A DNA stretch of 64,000 nt from UBA4742 sp963785815 (GTDB lineage: Bacteria > Actinomycetota > Acidimicrobiia > Acidimicrobiales > Acidimicrobilacustridaceae), in assembly GCA_963785815.1 (NCBI GenBank), contig CAWAWN010000002.1, positions 248,001 to 312,000 on the forward strand, written 5' to 3'. A program made the translations under genes and the position numbers. The notes under the pieces are model-generated. The model was not told the origin of the DNA and did no database searches. It saw only the letters and a program-made list of their open reading frames with translations. This document shows, in pieces, positions 49,880 through 57,687 of this stretch; position 1 is the stretch's first letter; each line of letters opens with the position of its first letter.

Positions 49880-50935
49880 GTGTCCACCCCCCCGTCCGAT
49901 CCCGATCGCCCCGACCCCGGTGGTCCCCGAAGCGAGGCGCCCACCCCGACCCTGCCGGCTGTCGAGGTGCGCGACCTGGTCATCCGCTACGGCGACCGGG
50001 TGGCGGTGGACCAGCTCAACTTCGCAGTGGCGCCGGGCACGGTGACCGCCCTGTTGGGTCCCAACGGGGCGGGCAAGACCTCGACCGTGGAAGCGCTGGA
50101 GGGCTACCGACGGCCCGCCTCCGGTCAGGTCCGGGTGCTGGGGCTCGACCCCGACGCCGACCACGCCCAGCTCACCCGGCGCATCGGCGTGATGCTGCAG
50201 GACGGCGGCGTGTACACCGGCATCCGACCCCTCGAGGCGCTCACCCTGTTCGCCTCCTACTACGACGACCCGGCCGACCCGGCCGAGCTGCTCGAGCGGG
50301 TGGGCCTGGGCGATCGACGGCGATCGACCTGGAAGACCCTCTCGGGTGGCGAGCAGCAACGCCTGTCGCTGGCCCTGGCCCTGGTCGGCCGGCCCCAGGT
50401 GGCCTTCCTGGACGAGCCCACGGCCGGCATCGACCCCAGCGGTCGCCAGCTCATCCGGCGGGTGATCGCCGAGCTGCGCCAGTCGGGGGTCACCGTGTTG
50501 CTGACCACCCACGACCTGGAGGAGGCCGAGAAGCTGGCCGACCAGGTGGTCATCATCGACCACGGCCGGGTGCTGGCTGCGGGCACACCGGGCGAGCTCA
50601 CCCAGCAGGGCCAGCGCGACGAGATCCGCTTCGGCGCCGAGCCGGGCCTCGACGTGGCCTCGCTCAGCGTGGCCGTCGACGCCCCGGTCACCGAGGTCTC
50701 GCCGGGCGAGTACCGGGTGGACGGCGCGCCGGACCCCAGCCGCATCGCGGCGGTGACCAGCTGGCTGGCGGCGCGGGATCTGTCCCTGGGCGACCTGCGG
50801 GCCGGCCGGCAGCGGCTGGAGGACGTCTTCCTGCGCCTGACCGAGTCCGCCGCCGCGGTCGACGACGCGACCCGGACCGAGGCCGCGGTCCCGGCCCGGG
50901 GTCGGGGCCGTCGCGCCCGCCGGTCGAGCCGATGA
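49880..50935 (+). CDS. ABC exporter ATP-binding protein (DrrA-like)
   Basis: 351 aa from GTG 49880. A Pro/Asp-rich lead of about 30 residues precedes the nucleotide-binding domain: Walker A GPNGAGKTSTVEALEGY, signature TLSGGEQQRLSLALALVGRP, Walker B VAFLDEPTAGIDPSGRQLIR and switch His in TTHDLEEAEKL. A C-terminal extension (SVAVDAPVTEVSPGEYRVDG ... LSLGDLRAGRQRLEDVFLRL) matches drug-exporter ATPases. An ABC exporter of this type commonly lies near heme A/O synthase genes in actinobacteria; here the oxidase cluster follows downstream. Confidence 0.9.
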   Translation: MSTPPSDPDRPDPGGPRSEAPTPTLPAVEVRDLVIRYGDRVAVDQLNFAVAPGTVTALLGPNGAGKTSTVEALEGYRRPASGQVRVLGLDPDADHAQLTRRIGVMLQDGGVYTGIRPLEALTLFASYYDDPADPAELLERVGLGDRRRSTWKTLSGGEQQRLSLALALVGRPQVAFLDEPTAGIDPSGRQLIRRVIAELRQSGVTVLLTTHDLEEAEKLADQVVIIDHGRVLAAGTPGELTQQGQRDEIRFGAEPGLDVASLSVAVDAPVTEVSPGEYRVDGAPDPSRIAAVTSWLAARDLSLGDLRAGRQRLEDVFLRLTESAAAVDDATRTEAAVPARGRGRRARRSSR

Positions 50936-50973
50936 GGCCGGAGCGATGAGGACCGGCCGATGAGAGCGCTCGG

Positions 50974-51705
50974 ATGAGGGCGTACCTGGGCCAGACCCGG
51001 GCCGAGCTCACGCTGAGCCTGCGCCAGGGGGAGCAGCTGCTGGTCAGCGTGGCCATCCCCTGGCTGCTGCTGGTCTTCTTCTCGTTGGTCGACGTGCTGC
51101 CCAAGCCGGCCGCCCTGCACGACTACTCGATGATCGACGTGCTGGCTCCGGGGATCCTGGCGCTGGCCGTGATGTCCACGGCCATGGTCAGCCTGGGCAT
51201 CGGGACCGGTTTCGAGCGCCAGTACGGCGTGCTCAAGCGCCTCGGCTCCACGCCGTTGGGGCGACACCGCTGGATCGCGGCCAAGATCACCATGGTGCTG
51301 GTCATCGAGCTCGGCCAGGTCGTCATCCTGGTCCCCACCGCCCTCGTCCTCGGCTGGGCCCCGGACGGCTCGTGGGGTCTCGTGATCCCGGCCTACCTGT
51401 TGGGCACCGCCGCCTTCGCCGGGATCGGCCTGCTCATGGCCGGCACCCTGCGGGGCACGGTGACGTTGGCCGCGGCCAACGGCCTCTACATCGTGCTGCT
51501 GCTGCTGGGGGCGATGATCATCCCGCTGTCCAGCCTGGGCGTGCTGCGCGGCGTGGCCGAGGTGCTGCCCGCCGCCCCCCTCAGCCAGGTCATGGCCGCC
51601 GCCTTCAACGCGTCGGTGCACGTCTCCACCGGCGACTGGGTGGTGCTGGTGGCGTGGGCCGTGCTGGCGCCGTTGGCCGCCGCCCGCTGGTTCCGCTGGG
51701 AGTGA
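50974..51705 (+). CDS. ABC-2 type exporter permease
   Basis: 243 aa. Six membrane segments: LLVSVAIPWLLLVFFSLVDV, VLAPGILALAVMSTAMVSLG, ITMVLVIELGQVVILVPTAL, IPAYLLGTAAFAGIGLLMAG, ANGLYIVLLLLGAMIIPLSS and WVVLVAWAVLAPLAAARWF. GTGFERQYGVLKRLGSTPLG is the cytoplasmic ABC-2 coupling motif (ERQYGVLKRLGSTPL). The start is uncertain by a few codons because several ATGAG copies lie in tandem before it. It is the partner of the preceding ATPase. The substrate is unknown. Confidence 0.88.
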   Translation: MRAYLGQTRAELTLSLRQGEQLLVSVAIPWLLLVFFSLVDVLPKPAALHDYSMIDVLAPGILALAVMSTAMVSLGIGTGFERQYGVLKRLGSTPLGRHRWIAAKITMVLVIELGQVVILVPTALVLGWAPDGSWGLVIPAYLLGTAAFAGIGLLMAGTLRGTVTLAAANGLYIVLLLLGAMIIPLSSLGVLRGVAEVLPAAPLSQVMAAAFNASVHVSTGDWVVLVAWAVLAPLAAARWFRWE

Positions 51706-51777
51706 CGGCTGGCCCTCAACCGGCGGCAACCACGTAGCCGTGAGGCAAGTGGATGCCGCCGCTCGGGCGAACCCGCG

Positions 51778-52158
51778 TCAGGGGTGCGGGTGGCTCGGGT
51801 ACCAGACGTTGAGGATGGTGAGCACGGCCACGTAGATGACCACGGCCAGGGCCAGGCCCGAGTAGAAGACGACGGTGAGCAGGCGCTTGTCGAACTTCAG
51901 GTGCATGAAGACGTAGGCCACCGTGAAGAACTTGACCGCCATCAGCAGCAGCAGGACGAAGGTCACCCCGTCGGTGCCCTGCCAGTACCAGGCCTGGAAC
52001 TTGGGGAACAGGTAGGTGCAGACCTCGATGGCGGTCAGGATGGCCAACCCGATGGCGGTGAGCACGTAGAGCTTCTCGCGCGGGTACTCCTCGACGGCGC
52101 CGTCGAGCGCAGAGGTCGGGATGGGCTCGTTGGTGTCGGTCGTGTCGGTGACGCTCAT
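51778..52158 (-). CDS. Cytochrome c oxidase subunit IV-type protein (CyoD-like)
   Basis: 126 aa. Three membrane segments: YVLTAIGLAILTAIEVCTYL, TFVLLLLMAVKFFTVAYVFM and VVFYSGLALAVVIYVAVLTI. The middle one contains KFFTVAYVFMHLKFD, the motif of the prokaryotic COX subunit IV family. Last gene of the oxidase operon, 10 nt after ctaE. It should stabilise the subunit I/III complex. A fused subunit-IV-like domain also exists at the C-terminus of CtaD and in the 56.2-kb gene, so several variants coexist. Confidence 0.85.
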   Translation of the reverse strand: MSVTDTTDTNEPIPTSALDGAVEEYPREKLYVLTAIGLAILTAIEVCTYLFPKFQAWYWQGTDGVTFVLLLLMAVKFFTVAYVFMHLKFDKRLLTVVFYSGLALAVVIYVAVLTILNVWYPSHPHP

Positions 52159-52168
52159 GACCGCGCTC

Positions 52169-52792
52169 CTAGGGGATCAGGTAGACGACGCAGAAGATCA
52201 CGATCCACACCACGTCGACGAAGTGCCAATAGAGGCCGACGCACTCGACCGTCTCGGCTCGGTGCTCGGGCAGTCGCCCGCGCAGCGACATGATGAGCAG
52301 CGAGACCAGCATGATGATGCCGATGGTCACGTGGACGCCGTGGAAACCGGTCAGCGTGTAGAAGGCCGACGACGACCGGCTGGTGGTGAAGCCCATGCCC
52401 TCGTGCACGAAGGCGGTGAACTCGTAGACCTGTCCGGCCACGAAGGTCGACCCCAGCAGGGCGGTGGCCGCCAGCCAGGTGCGAAGCCGGTGGTGGTCGC
52501 CCCGCTCGATGGCGGCCACGGCCAGCACCATGGTCAGCGAGCTCATCAGCAGCAGGAAGGAGCTGACCGAGGTGAAGCCCAGGTCGTAGACCTGCTTGGG
52601 GGCCGGACCCTGCCCTGCCACCGGCACCTTGTAGAGGATGTAGGTGGTGATGAGGCCGCCGAACAGCAGGCACTCCGAGGCCAGGAACAGCCAGATGCCG
52701 AGCTTGGTGTTGGAGATGCCCGTGTTGGTGTCGTGGGTGATGTGGGCCTTGGGCGAGAACTCGTCGCGGAGAGCCACGGAGATGTCAGCCAA
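52169..52792 (-). CDS. ctaE: Cytochrome c oxidase subunit III
   Basis: 207 aa from TTG 52792, which has AAGGAGG 9 nt upstream and overlaps the ctaD stop by 8 nt. Subunit III marks are KLGIWLFLASECLLFGGLIT, FVAGQVYEFTAFVHEGMGFT, AFYTLTGFHGVHVTIGIIML and CVGLYWHFVDVVWIVIFCVV. The helix with GFHGVHV and the WHFVD motif are fully conserved, in contrast with the paralogue at 57.1 kb. It protects the O2/proton pathways of subunit I. Confidence 0.94.
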   Translation of the reverse strand: MADISVALRDEFSPKAHITHDTNTGISNTKLGIWLFLASECLLFGGLITTYILYKVPVAGQGPAPKQVYDLGFTSVSSFLLLMSSLTMVLAVAAIERGDHHRLRTWLAATALLGSTFVAGQVYEFTAFVHEGMGFTTSRSSSAFYTLTGFHGVHVTIGIIMLVSLLIMSLRGRLPEHRAETVECVGLYWHFVDVVWIVIFCVVYLIP

Positions 52793-54830
52793 CGGTCTCG
52801 ACCTCCTTCGTCGAGTCCGCCACATCGGTCCCGCCCGACGCCTCGTCGGCGCCGTCGGCTGCCACCTGGTGGTCGGCGTCACCCTCGGCGTCCGGACCGT
52901 GGTCGCCGCCGTGCCCACCACCGGGGGCGTCAGGCGGCTCGAGGGCCCAGCCGAAGATGGCCACGGCCAGCACGAGGCCGCCGACCAGGCACAGCCACAG
53001 CGTGTAGAGGAGGCCGTAGGCGATGATGGGCAGCGAGAAGGCGGCGATGATCGGCCAGTAGGACGGCGATGGCAGGTGCACGCCCTTGCCGTCGCTGTGC
53101 TGGGCCACCTCTTCGGTGGTGTGGATGCGCACCAGCTTGTTGTCGGCCGTGTCGGCGTACTTGCGGTACCAGAAGTCGTCGAGCCGGGTGACGGTCGGGA
53201 TGGGGTCGAAGTTCCACTCGGGCACCGGCGACGGCGTCATCCACTCGATGGTGCGGGCGTCCCACGGATCCGGACCGGGGGGCGGCAGGTTCTTGGACTT
53301 CCGCCAGCTGTAGAAGATGTTGAAGATGAACATGGCCACGCTGAAAGCCAGGGTGAAGGCGCCGATGGTGGCCACCTTGTTCCAGAACTCGAAGCCGTAG
53401 CCGGCGTCGTAGGTGTAGATGCGTCGCGACATGCCCTGCAGGCCGAGGACGTGCATGGGGCCGAAGGTCAGGTTGAAGCCGAGCAGCATGACCCAGAAGT
53501 TGGTCTTGCCCACCCGCTCGTTGAGCATGTAGCCGAAGACCTTCGACCAGTAGAAGTAGAAGCCGCCCATGAACCCGAAGAAGGCGCCGCCGAACAGCAC
53601 GTAGTGGAAGTGGGCCACGATGTAGTACGTGTCGTGCTGCTGGGTGTCCGCTGGGGCCACCGCGTGAGTCACGCCCGAGAGGCCGCCGATGGTGAACATC
53701 AGGATCAGGCCGATCGAGAACAGCATCGGGGTGGTGAACCGCAACTTGCCGCCCCACATGGTGGCGGTCCAGTTGAGGATCTTCACGCCGGTGGGCACGG
53801 CGATGAACATGGTGGTGAGGGAGAAGGTCGTCACCGAGATCGGGCCGATGCCCGACACGAACATGTGGTGGGCCCACACGCCCCAACCCATGAAGCCGAT
53901 GGCGATGCCCGAGTACACGATGAACCGGTAGCCGAAGATCGGCTTGCGCGCGAACACGGGGAGCATCTCCGACACCAACCCGAAGGCGGGCAGGATCATC
54001 AAGTACACCTCTGGGTGCCCGAACACCCAGAACAGGTTCTCCCACAACAGGGGATTGCCACCGCTCTGCACGTCGAAGAAGTTGGCGTGGAACAGCCGGT
54101 CGAACATCAGCAGGAACTGGGCGGTGGTGAGCACCGGGATGGCGAACAGCAACAGGAACTGGGTGACCAGCGTCATCCAGGTGAACACCGGCATGCGGAA
54201 CATGGTCATGCCCGGGCAGCGCATGTTCAGCACGGTCACGATCAGGTTCACCGCACCGGTCAACGAGGCGATGCCGGTGATGATCAGGCCCAGGTTCCAG
54301 TAGTCGATGCCGTGGCCCGGCGAGAAGATCACGCCCGAGTTGGGGGCGTAGTTGAACCAGCCACCGTCGGCGCCGCCGCCGAACAGCCAGCTGGTGTTCA
54401 GGAACAGACCACCGGCCAGGAAGCACCAGAAGCTGAAGGCGTTGATGCGTGGGAAGGCGACGTCGCGGGCCCCGATCTGCAACGGCATCAGGTAGTTGGC
54501 GAAGGCGGCGCCGATGGGCATGACCACCAGGAACACCATGGTGGTGCCGTGCATGGTGAAGACCTGGTTGTAGGTCTCGGCCGACAGCAGCGTGCCTCGG
54601 GGGGCCCAGAGCTGCGAGCGGATGAGCAGGGCCTCGCAGCCACCGATGACGAAGAAGCACAGAGCTGCCGCCCCGTACATGGTGCCGATCTTCTTGTGGT
54701 CGACGGTGAAGAGCCAGCGTCGCCAGGCCGCCTTGGGTTGGGTCGGACGCGAGAGAGCCCCCAGCGGCTCGAACGCGGCACCACCCGCTCCCGCCGGCAG
54801 CGCGAGCGGGGTGGGGTCAGTGAGGGCCAT
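52785..54830 (-). CDS. ctaD: Cytochrome c oxidase subunit I fused to a subunit-IV-like domain
   Basis: 681 aa. All redox ligands are present: His94 (low-spin heme a, in FTMHGTTM), His272 and Tyr276 (CuB and cross-linked Tyr, in FGHPEVY), His321-His322 (CuB, WAHHMF), His407 (heme a3) and His409 (heme a) in AHFHYVL. The K-channel Lys350 is in PTGVKILNW. After about residue 600 an extra two-helix segment (PSYWPIIAAFSLPIIAYGLL, LVGGLVLAVAIFGWALEPPD) and a Gly/Asp/His-rich tail follow, i.e. a fused actinobacterial subunit IV. This is the catalytic subunit of an aa3/caa3 oxidase that reduces O2 with electrons from CtaC. Confidence 0.96.
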   Translation of the reverse strand: MALTDPTPLALPAGAGGAAFEPLGALSRPTQPKAAWRRWLFTVDHKKIGTMYGAAALCFFVIGGCEALLIRSQLWAPRGTLLSAETYNQVFTMHGTTMVFLVVMPIGAAFANYLMPLQIGARDVAFPRINAFSFWCFLAGGLFLNTSWLFGGGADGGWFNYAPNSGVIFSPGHGIDYWNLGLIITGIASLTGAVNLIVTVLNMRCPGMTMFRMPVFTWMTLVTQFLLLFAIPVLTTAQFLLMFDRLFHANFFDVQSGGNPLLWENLFWVFGHPEVYLMILPAFGLVSEMLPVFARKPIFGYRFIVYSGIAIGFMGWGVWAHHMFVSGIGPISVTTFSLTTMFIAVPTGVKILNWTATMWGGKLRFTTPMLFSIGLILMFTIGGLSGVTHAVAPADTQQHDTYYIVAHFHYVLFGGAFFGFMGGFYFYWSKVFGYMLNERVGKTNFWVMLLGFNLTFGPMHVLGLQGMSRRIYTYDAGYGFEFWNKVATIGAFTLAFSVAMFIFNIFYSWRKSKNLPPPGPDPWDARTIEWMTPSPVPEWNFDPIPTVTRLDDFWYRKYADTADNKLVRIHTTEEVAQHSDGKGVHLPSPSYWPIIAAFSLPIIAYGLLYTLWLCLVGGLVLAVAIFGWALEPPDAPGGGHGGDHGPDAEGDADHQVAADGADEASGGTDVADSTKEVETVG

Positions 54831-54881
54831 GAGCGGACTCCGTGACTGCGGACTGCGGACTGGGGATCATGAGGGTGGCGG

Positions 54882-56159
54882 TCATTTCAGCGTCTCGAGG
54901 TAGGCCGCCAGCTGGGCGACCTGGGTCTCGGACAGGTGGAGGTCGGGCATGCCCCGATGGGCGGTGGCCGCCTCGGGCAGGTCGGCGGGCGCGTTGCGGA
55001 TCCACGCCTGCAGGGAGGTGGTGTTGAACTGGTAGGGCGCGCTGTCGCCCCCGAACAGGGCGTTGCCCGGGTTGCCGGCCAGCGACAGGTTGTTGGGGTC
55101 ACCCGGCAGGGACGGGTCCTTGGGGTTGCTCGGGTCGTAGAGGTTGAACACCGAGCCGGCGAAGGTACCGCGGGTGGCGATGTGGGTGAGGTCGGGCGCG
55201 ACGCCCGACACCAGCAGCTTCTTGGCCGAGCCGGAGGCGATCTTGGCGTCGTTGACGCCGCGGATCAGGTGGCACGACGAGCACAGCTGGCCCTTGAACA
55301 CGGCCGCGCCGGCGGCGGCCTCGGTACCGGGCTCGGGGGTGGCGGCCTTCTGCTGCTGGTTGGCCACCCACTTGTTGAAGTCGGACACGGACACGACCCG
55401 CACGATCATGCGCATGTTGGCGTGGGAGAGCCCGCAGAACTGGGTGCACTGGCCCCGGTAGACGCCGATCTTGGTCGCCTCCATCACCAACGGGTGGTGC
55501 TGGCCGGGCACGGCGTCCTTCTTGCCGTTGAGGGCCGGGATCCAGAACGAGTGGATGACGTCGTTCGACGTGATCGTGAGCGCCACCTGGCGGTTCACCG
55601 GGATCACCATCTCGTTGGCTGTGATGATGTCGCCCTTGTCCGTCTGGGTGTACGAGCCGTTGTTGTCCATGTCGTAGTGGAACGACCACCACCACTGCTG
55701 GCCGGTCACCTCGACGCGCAGCGCGTTCTTGTCGGTCTGGTTGAGCTTGACGATGGTGGCCACCGTGGCCACCGCCACCACCGCCAGGATGAGCAGCGGG
55801 ATGAGGGTCCAGGTGAGCTCGAGCTTGGTGTTGCCCTCGAGCTGGGTGGGGAAGTCGCCCTCGTCGTCCGGGCGCTCGCGGAAGCGCCAGGCGATGAACA
55901 GCACGATCCCGAACACGCCGATGAAGACCAACAGGGCGATGGCGAAGACCGGCGTGATCAGGGTCTGGATGTCCTGCGACTGCACGCCGTGGGGGCTCAG
56001 CGTGGTCAGCGGCTTGCCGCTGTTGCCGAGCACCCCGTCGAGCATCAGGGAGAGGTAGACCACGCCGACGATCACGGCCGCCACGGTGGCCAGGATCCGA
56101 CCCACGCGGCGGCGGGTCTTCGACGACTTCGGCGGCTCGGCCGGAGAGAGCGGCTCCAT
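54882..56159 (-). CDS. ctaC: Cytochrome c oxidase subunit II with fused cytochrome c domain
   Basis: 425 aa from ATG 56159 (GTG 56186 is the alternative). Two membrane helices: ILATVAAVIVGVVYLSLMLD and TPVFAIALLVFIGVFGIVLF, with WTLIPLLILAVVAVATVATI. The CuA site is GVYRGQCTQFCGLSHANMRM plus His in NDVIHSFWIP. The C-terminal ~130 residues form a cytochrome c domain: CSSCH heme site and Met in HRGMPDLHLS. The fusion makes this a caa3-type oxidase that can take electrons directly from the bc complex. It is separated from ctaD by 51 nt. Confidence 0.95.
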   Translation of the reverse strand: MEPLSPAEPPKSSKTRRRVGRILATVAAVIVGVVYLSLMLDGVLGNSGKPLTTLSPHGVQSQDIQTLITPVFAIALLVFIGVFGIVLFIAWRFRERPDDEGDFPTQLEGNTKLELTWTLIPLLILAVVAVATVATIVKLNQTDKNALRVEVTGQQWWWSFHYDMDNNGSYTQTDKGDIITANEMVIPVNRQVALTITSNDVIHSFWIPALNGKKDAVPGQHHPLVMEATKIGVYRGQCTQFCGLSHANMRMIVRVVSVSDFNKWVANQQQKAATPEPGTEAAAGAAVFKGQLCSSCHLIRGVNDAKIASGSAKKLLVSGVAPDLTHIATRGTFAGSVFNLYDPSNPKDPSLPGDPNNLSLAGNPGNALFGGDSAPYQFNTTSLQAWIRNAPADLPEAATAHRGMPDLHLSETQVAQLAAYLETLK

Positions 56160-56229
56160 CAGCAGATCACCTGGCCCGAGGCGCACGCCGGCCGGATCAC
56201 GCCGGCTTCATGGCTGGGGTGGAGCATCG

Positions 56230-57054
56230 TCACCTTCCGGTCTCGGTCTGGACCTGCGGGCCGCTCGTGGGATCGTGGTGCTCGAAGGTGCGGGGGCCGC
56301 GGGCCGCTCCGACGATGCCGCCCACCAGCACCACCAGGCCCAGGATGAACAGCGCCAGCACCACCGGCGCCCGGCTGATCTTGGGTCGCAGGGCGATCAG
56401 CACGCAGCCGAGGAAGAGGACCGCGCCGATGATGCCGAACACCGCGGTGGACGAGTGCTTGTTGGGCAGCGTGAGCAGGATGCGCGACAGGCCACCCACG
56501 ACCAGGCCCACGCCGAGCAGGGCCATCAGCGGCAGGCGCGCCGGCTCGACCACCTGCTGGTAGAGCTGGAGGTTGGTGCGATCGTCGCCGGTGGCGCGCT
56601 CGGCCCAGGCCCGCATGGTCCACATGACGACCGAGGCGCCCAGCACCACCGCGGCGGTCAGGGCCAGCCACTTCGTGGAGGTGGCCAGGCCGACCAGCAC
56701 GGCGCCGACCGAGAAGGCGCTGACGATGGGCCAGTAGTTGGCGCCGATGGGGGCCCGGGCCAGGGGCACGGCCTCGAGCCCGGCGGATTCGGCCTCGGCG
56801 TTGGCGTCGGCGTCGCGCCAGGCCGTGAACAGGACGGCCAGGAAGATGGCGGCCACGGCCACGCCCACCAGCACGGTGTAGCCCAGGTGGTTGCCCACCC
56901 CGCCCTTCCAACCCAGGTCGAGCGGGCCGATGACCTGGTTGATGATCGAGCTGTGCTGGCTGGTCCAACCCACCACGACGGCGCCCACCAGGGCGGCGGC
57001 GGCCAGGGCGCCGTAGAAGCGCAGGCTGATGGTGACGGTGCGGGACTTGAACAT
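56230..57054 (-). CDS. Membrane protein of the oxidase cluster with subunit-IV-like segment
   Basis: 274 aa, about seven membrane segments (LRFYGALAAAALVGAVVVGW, LVGVAVAAIFLAVLFTAWRD, LGASVVMWTMRAW, LLGVGLVVGGLSRILLTLPN, FGIIGAVLFLGCVLIALRP, VLALFILGLVVLVGGIVGAA). The middle part NYWPIVSAFSVGAVLVGLAT resembles the fused tail of CtaD (SYWPIIAAFSLPIIAYGLLY), so this is an expanded relative of the subunit IV domain. It is transcribed between the two inactive paralogue genes and ctaC. The function is unknown; a structural part of a second module is inferred. Confidence 0.6.
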   Translation of the reverse strand: MFKSRTVTISLRFYGALAAAALVGAVVVGWTSQHSSIINQVIGPLDLGWKGGVGNHLGYTVLVGVAVAAIFLAVLFTAWRDADANAEAESAGLEAVPLARAPIGANYWPIVSAFSVGAVLVGLATSTKWLALTAAVVLGASVVMWTMRAWAERATGDDRTNLQLYQQVVEPARLPLMALLGVGLVVGGLSRILLTLPNKHSSTAVFGIIGAVLFLGCVLIALRPKISRAPVVLALFILGLVVLVGGIVGAARGPRTFEHHDPTSGPQVQTETGR

Positions 57055-57063
57055 GGCGGGGCC

Positions 57064-57687
57064 TTACTTCGTCACGTAGATCGCGTACCAGAGCAGCGCG
57101 TACATGGCCACGCTCGTCTGCCAGAAGAGGGCGGCCGCGAAGATGCCGTCGTACTGGCGGCTGGTGAACTGCCCGGCCAGCGCCCGGAAGCCCATCAGGG
57201 CCACGAAGATCATGGCCACGATCATCATGGCCAGCTGGGCCCCGGTGACCGTGTAGATCAGCACCGACGCCGTGTTGCCGTGCACGTCGAGGCTGATGAG
57301 CGAGTAGAGGTAGGCGGCCTGGTTGAGGAAGGCGAAGGCCAGCACGAGCGACACGCCGATGGCCAGGTAGGCGTGGCGGCGATCGTCGGCCTTGATGGCG
57401 TACACCAGCCACGTGATGGTGGCCGACGACATGAGCAGCGTGAACAGCATCACGTTGGGCTGGGTCAACGGGATGTGCACGGCCTGGGGCAACCACGTGC
57501 CGCCGTGGGCCCGCCCGATGGCCCGCTGGTTGAGGTAGATGCCCAGCAGGCCGAAGATGAACATGGCGCTGGCCGCGCAGGCGAACGCGGTGCCGACCAG
57601 CAGCACCCGAGGTCGGGCCGGCACCGGCGGCGGCGCGTCGGTCAGGTCGAGGGGGGCGTGGGGGTCGGCCAGCACGGGCACGGCCAT
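57064..57687 (-). CDS. Degenerate cytochrome c oxidase subunit III paralogue
   Basis: 207 aa. It has five to seven membrane helices and the layout of subunit III, but the conserved residues are changed: LTGFHGVHVTIGI of CtaE corresponds to VTGAQLAMMIVAM here, and YWHFVDVVWIV to FWQTSVAMYAL. The N-terminal part (RVLLVGTAFACAASAMFIFG) lacks the usual WLFLASE motif. The start ATG shares one base with the stop of the subunit I paralogue, so the two are translationally coupled. It appears to be a structural partner of that inactive subunit I. Confidence 0.7.
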   Translation of the reverse strand: MAVPVLADPHAPLDLTDAPPPVPARPRVLLVGTAFACAASAMFIFGLLGIYLNQRAIGRAHGGTWLPQAVHIPLTQPNVMLFTLLMSSATITWLVYAIKADDRRHAYLAIGVSLVLAFAFLNQAAYLYSLISLDVHGNTASVLIYTVTGAQLAMMIVAMIFVALMGFRALAGQFTSRQYDGIFAAALFWQTSVAMYALLWYAIYVTK

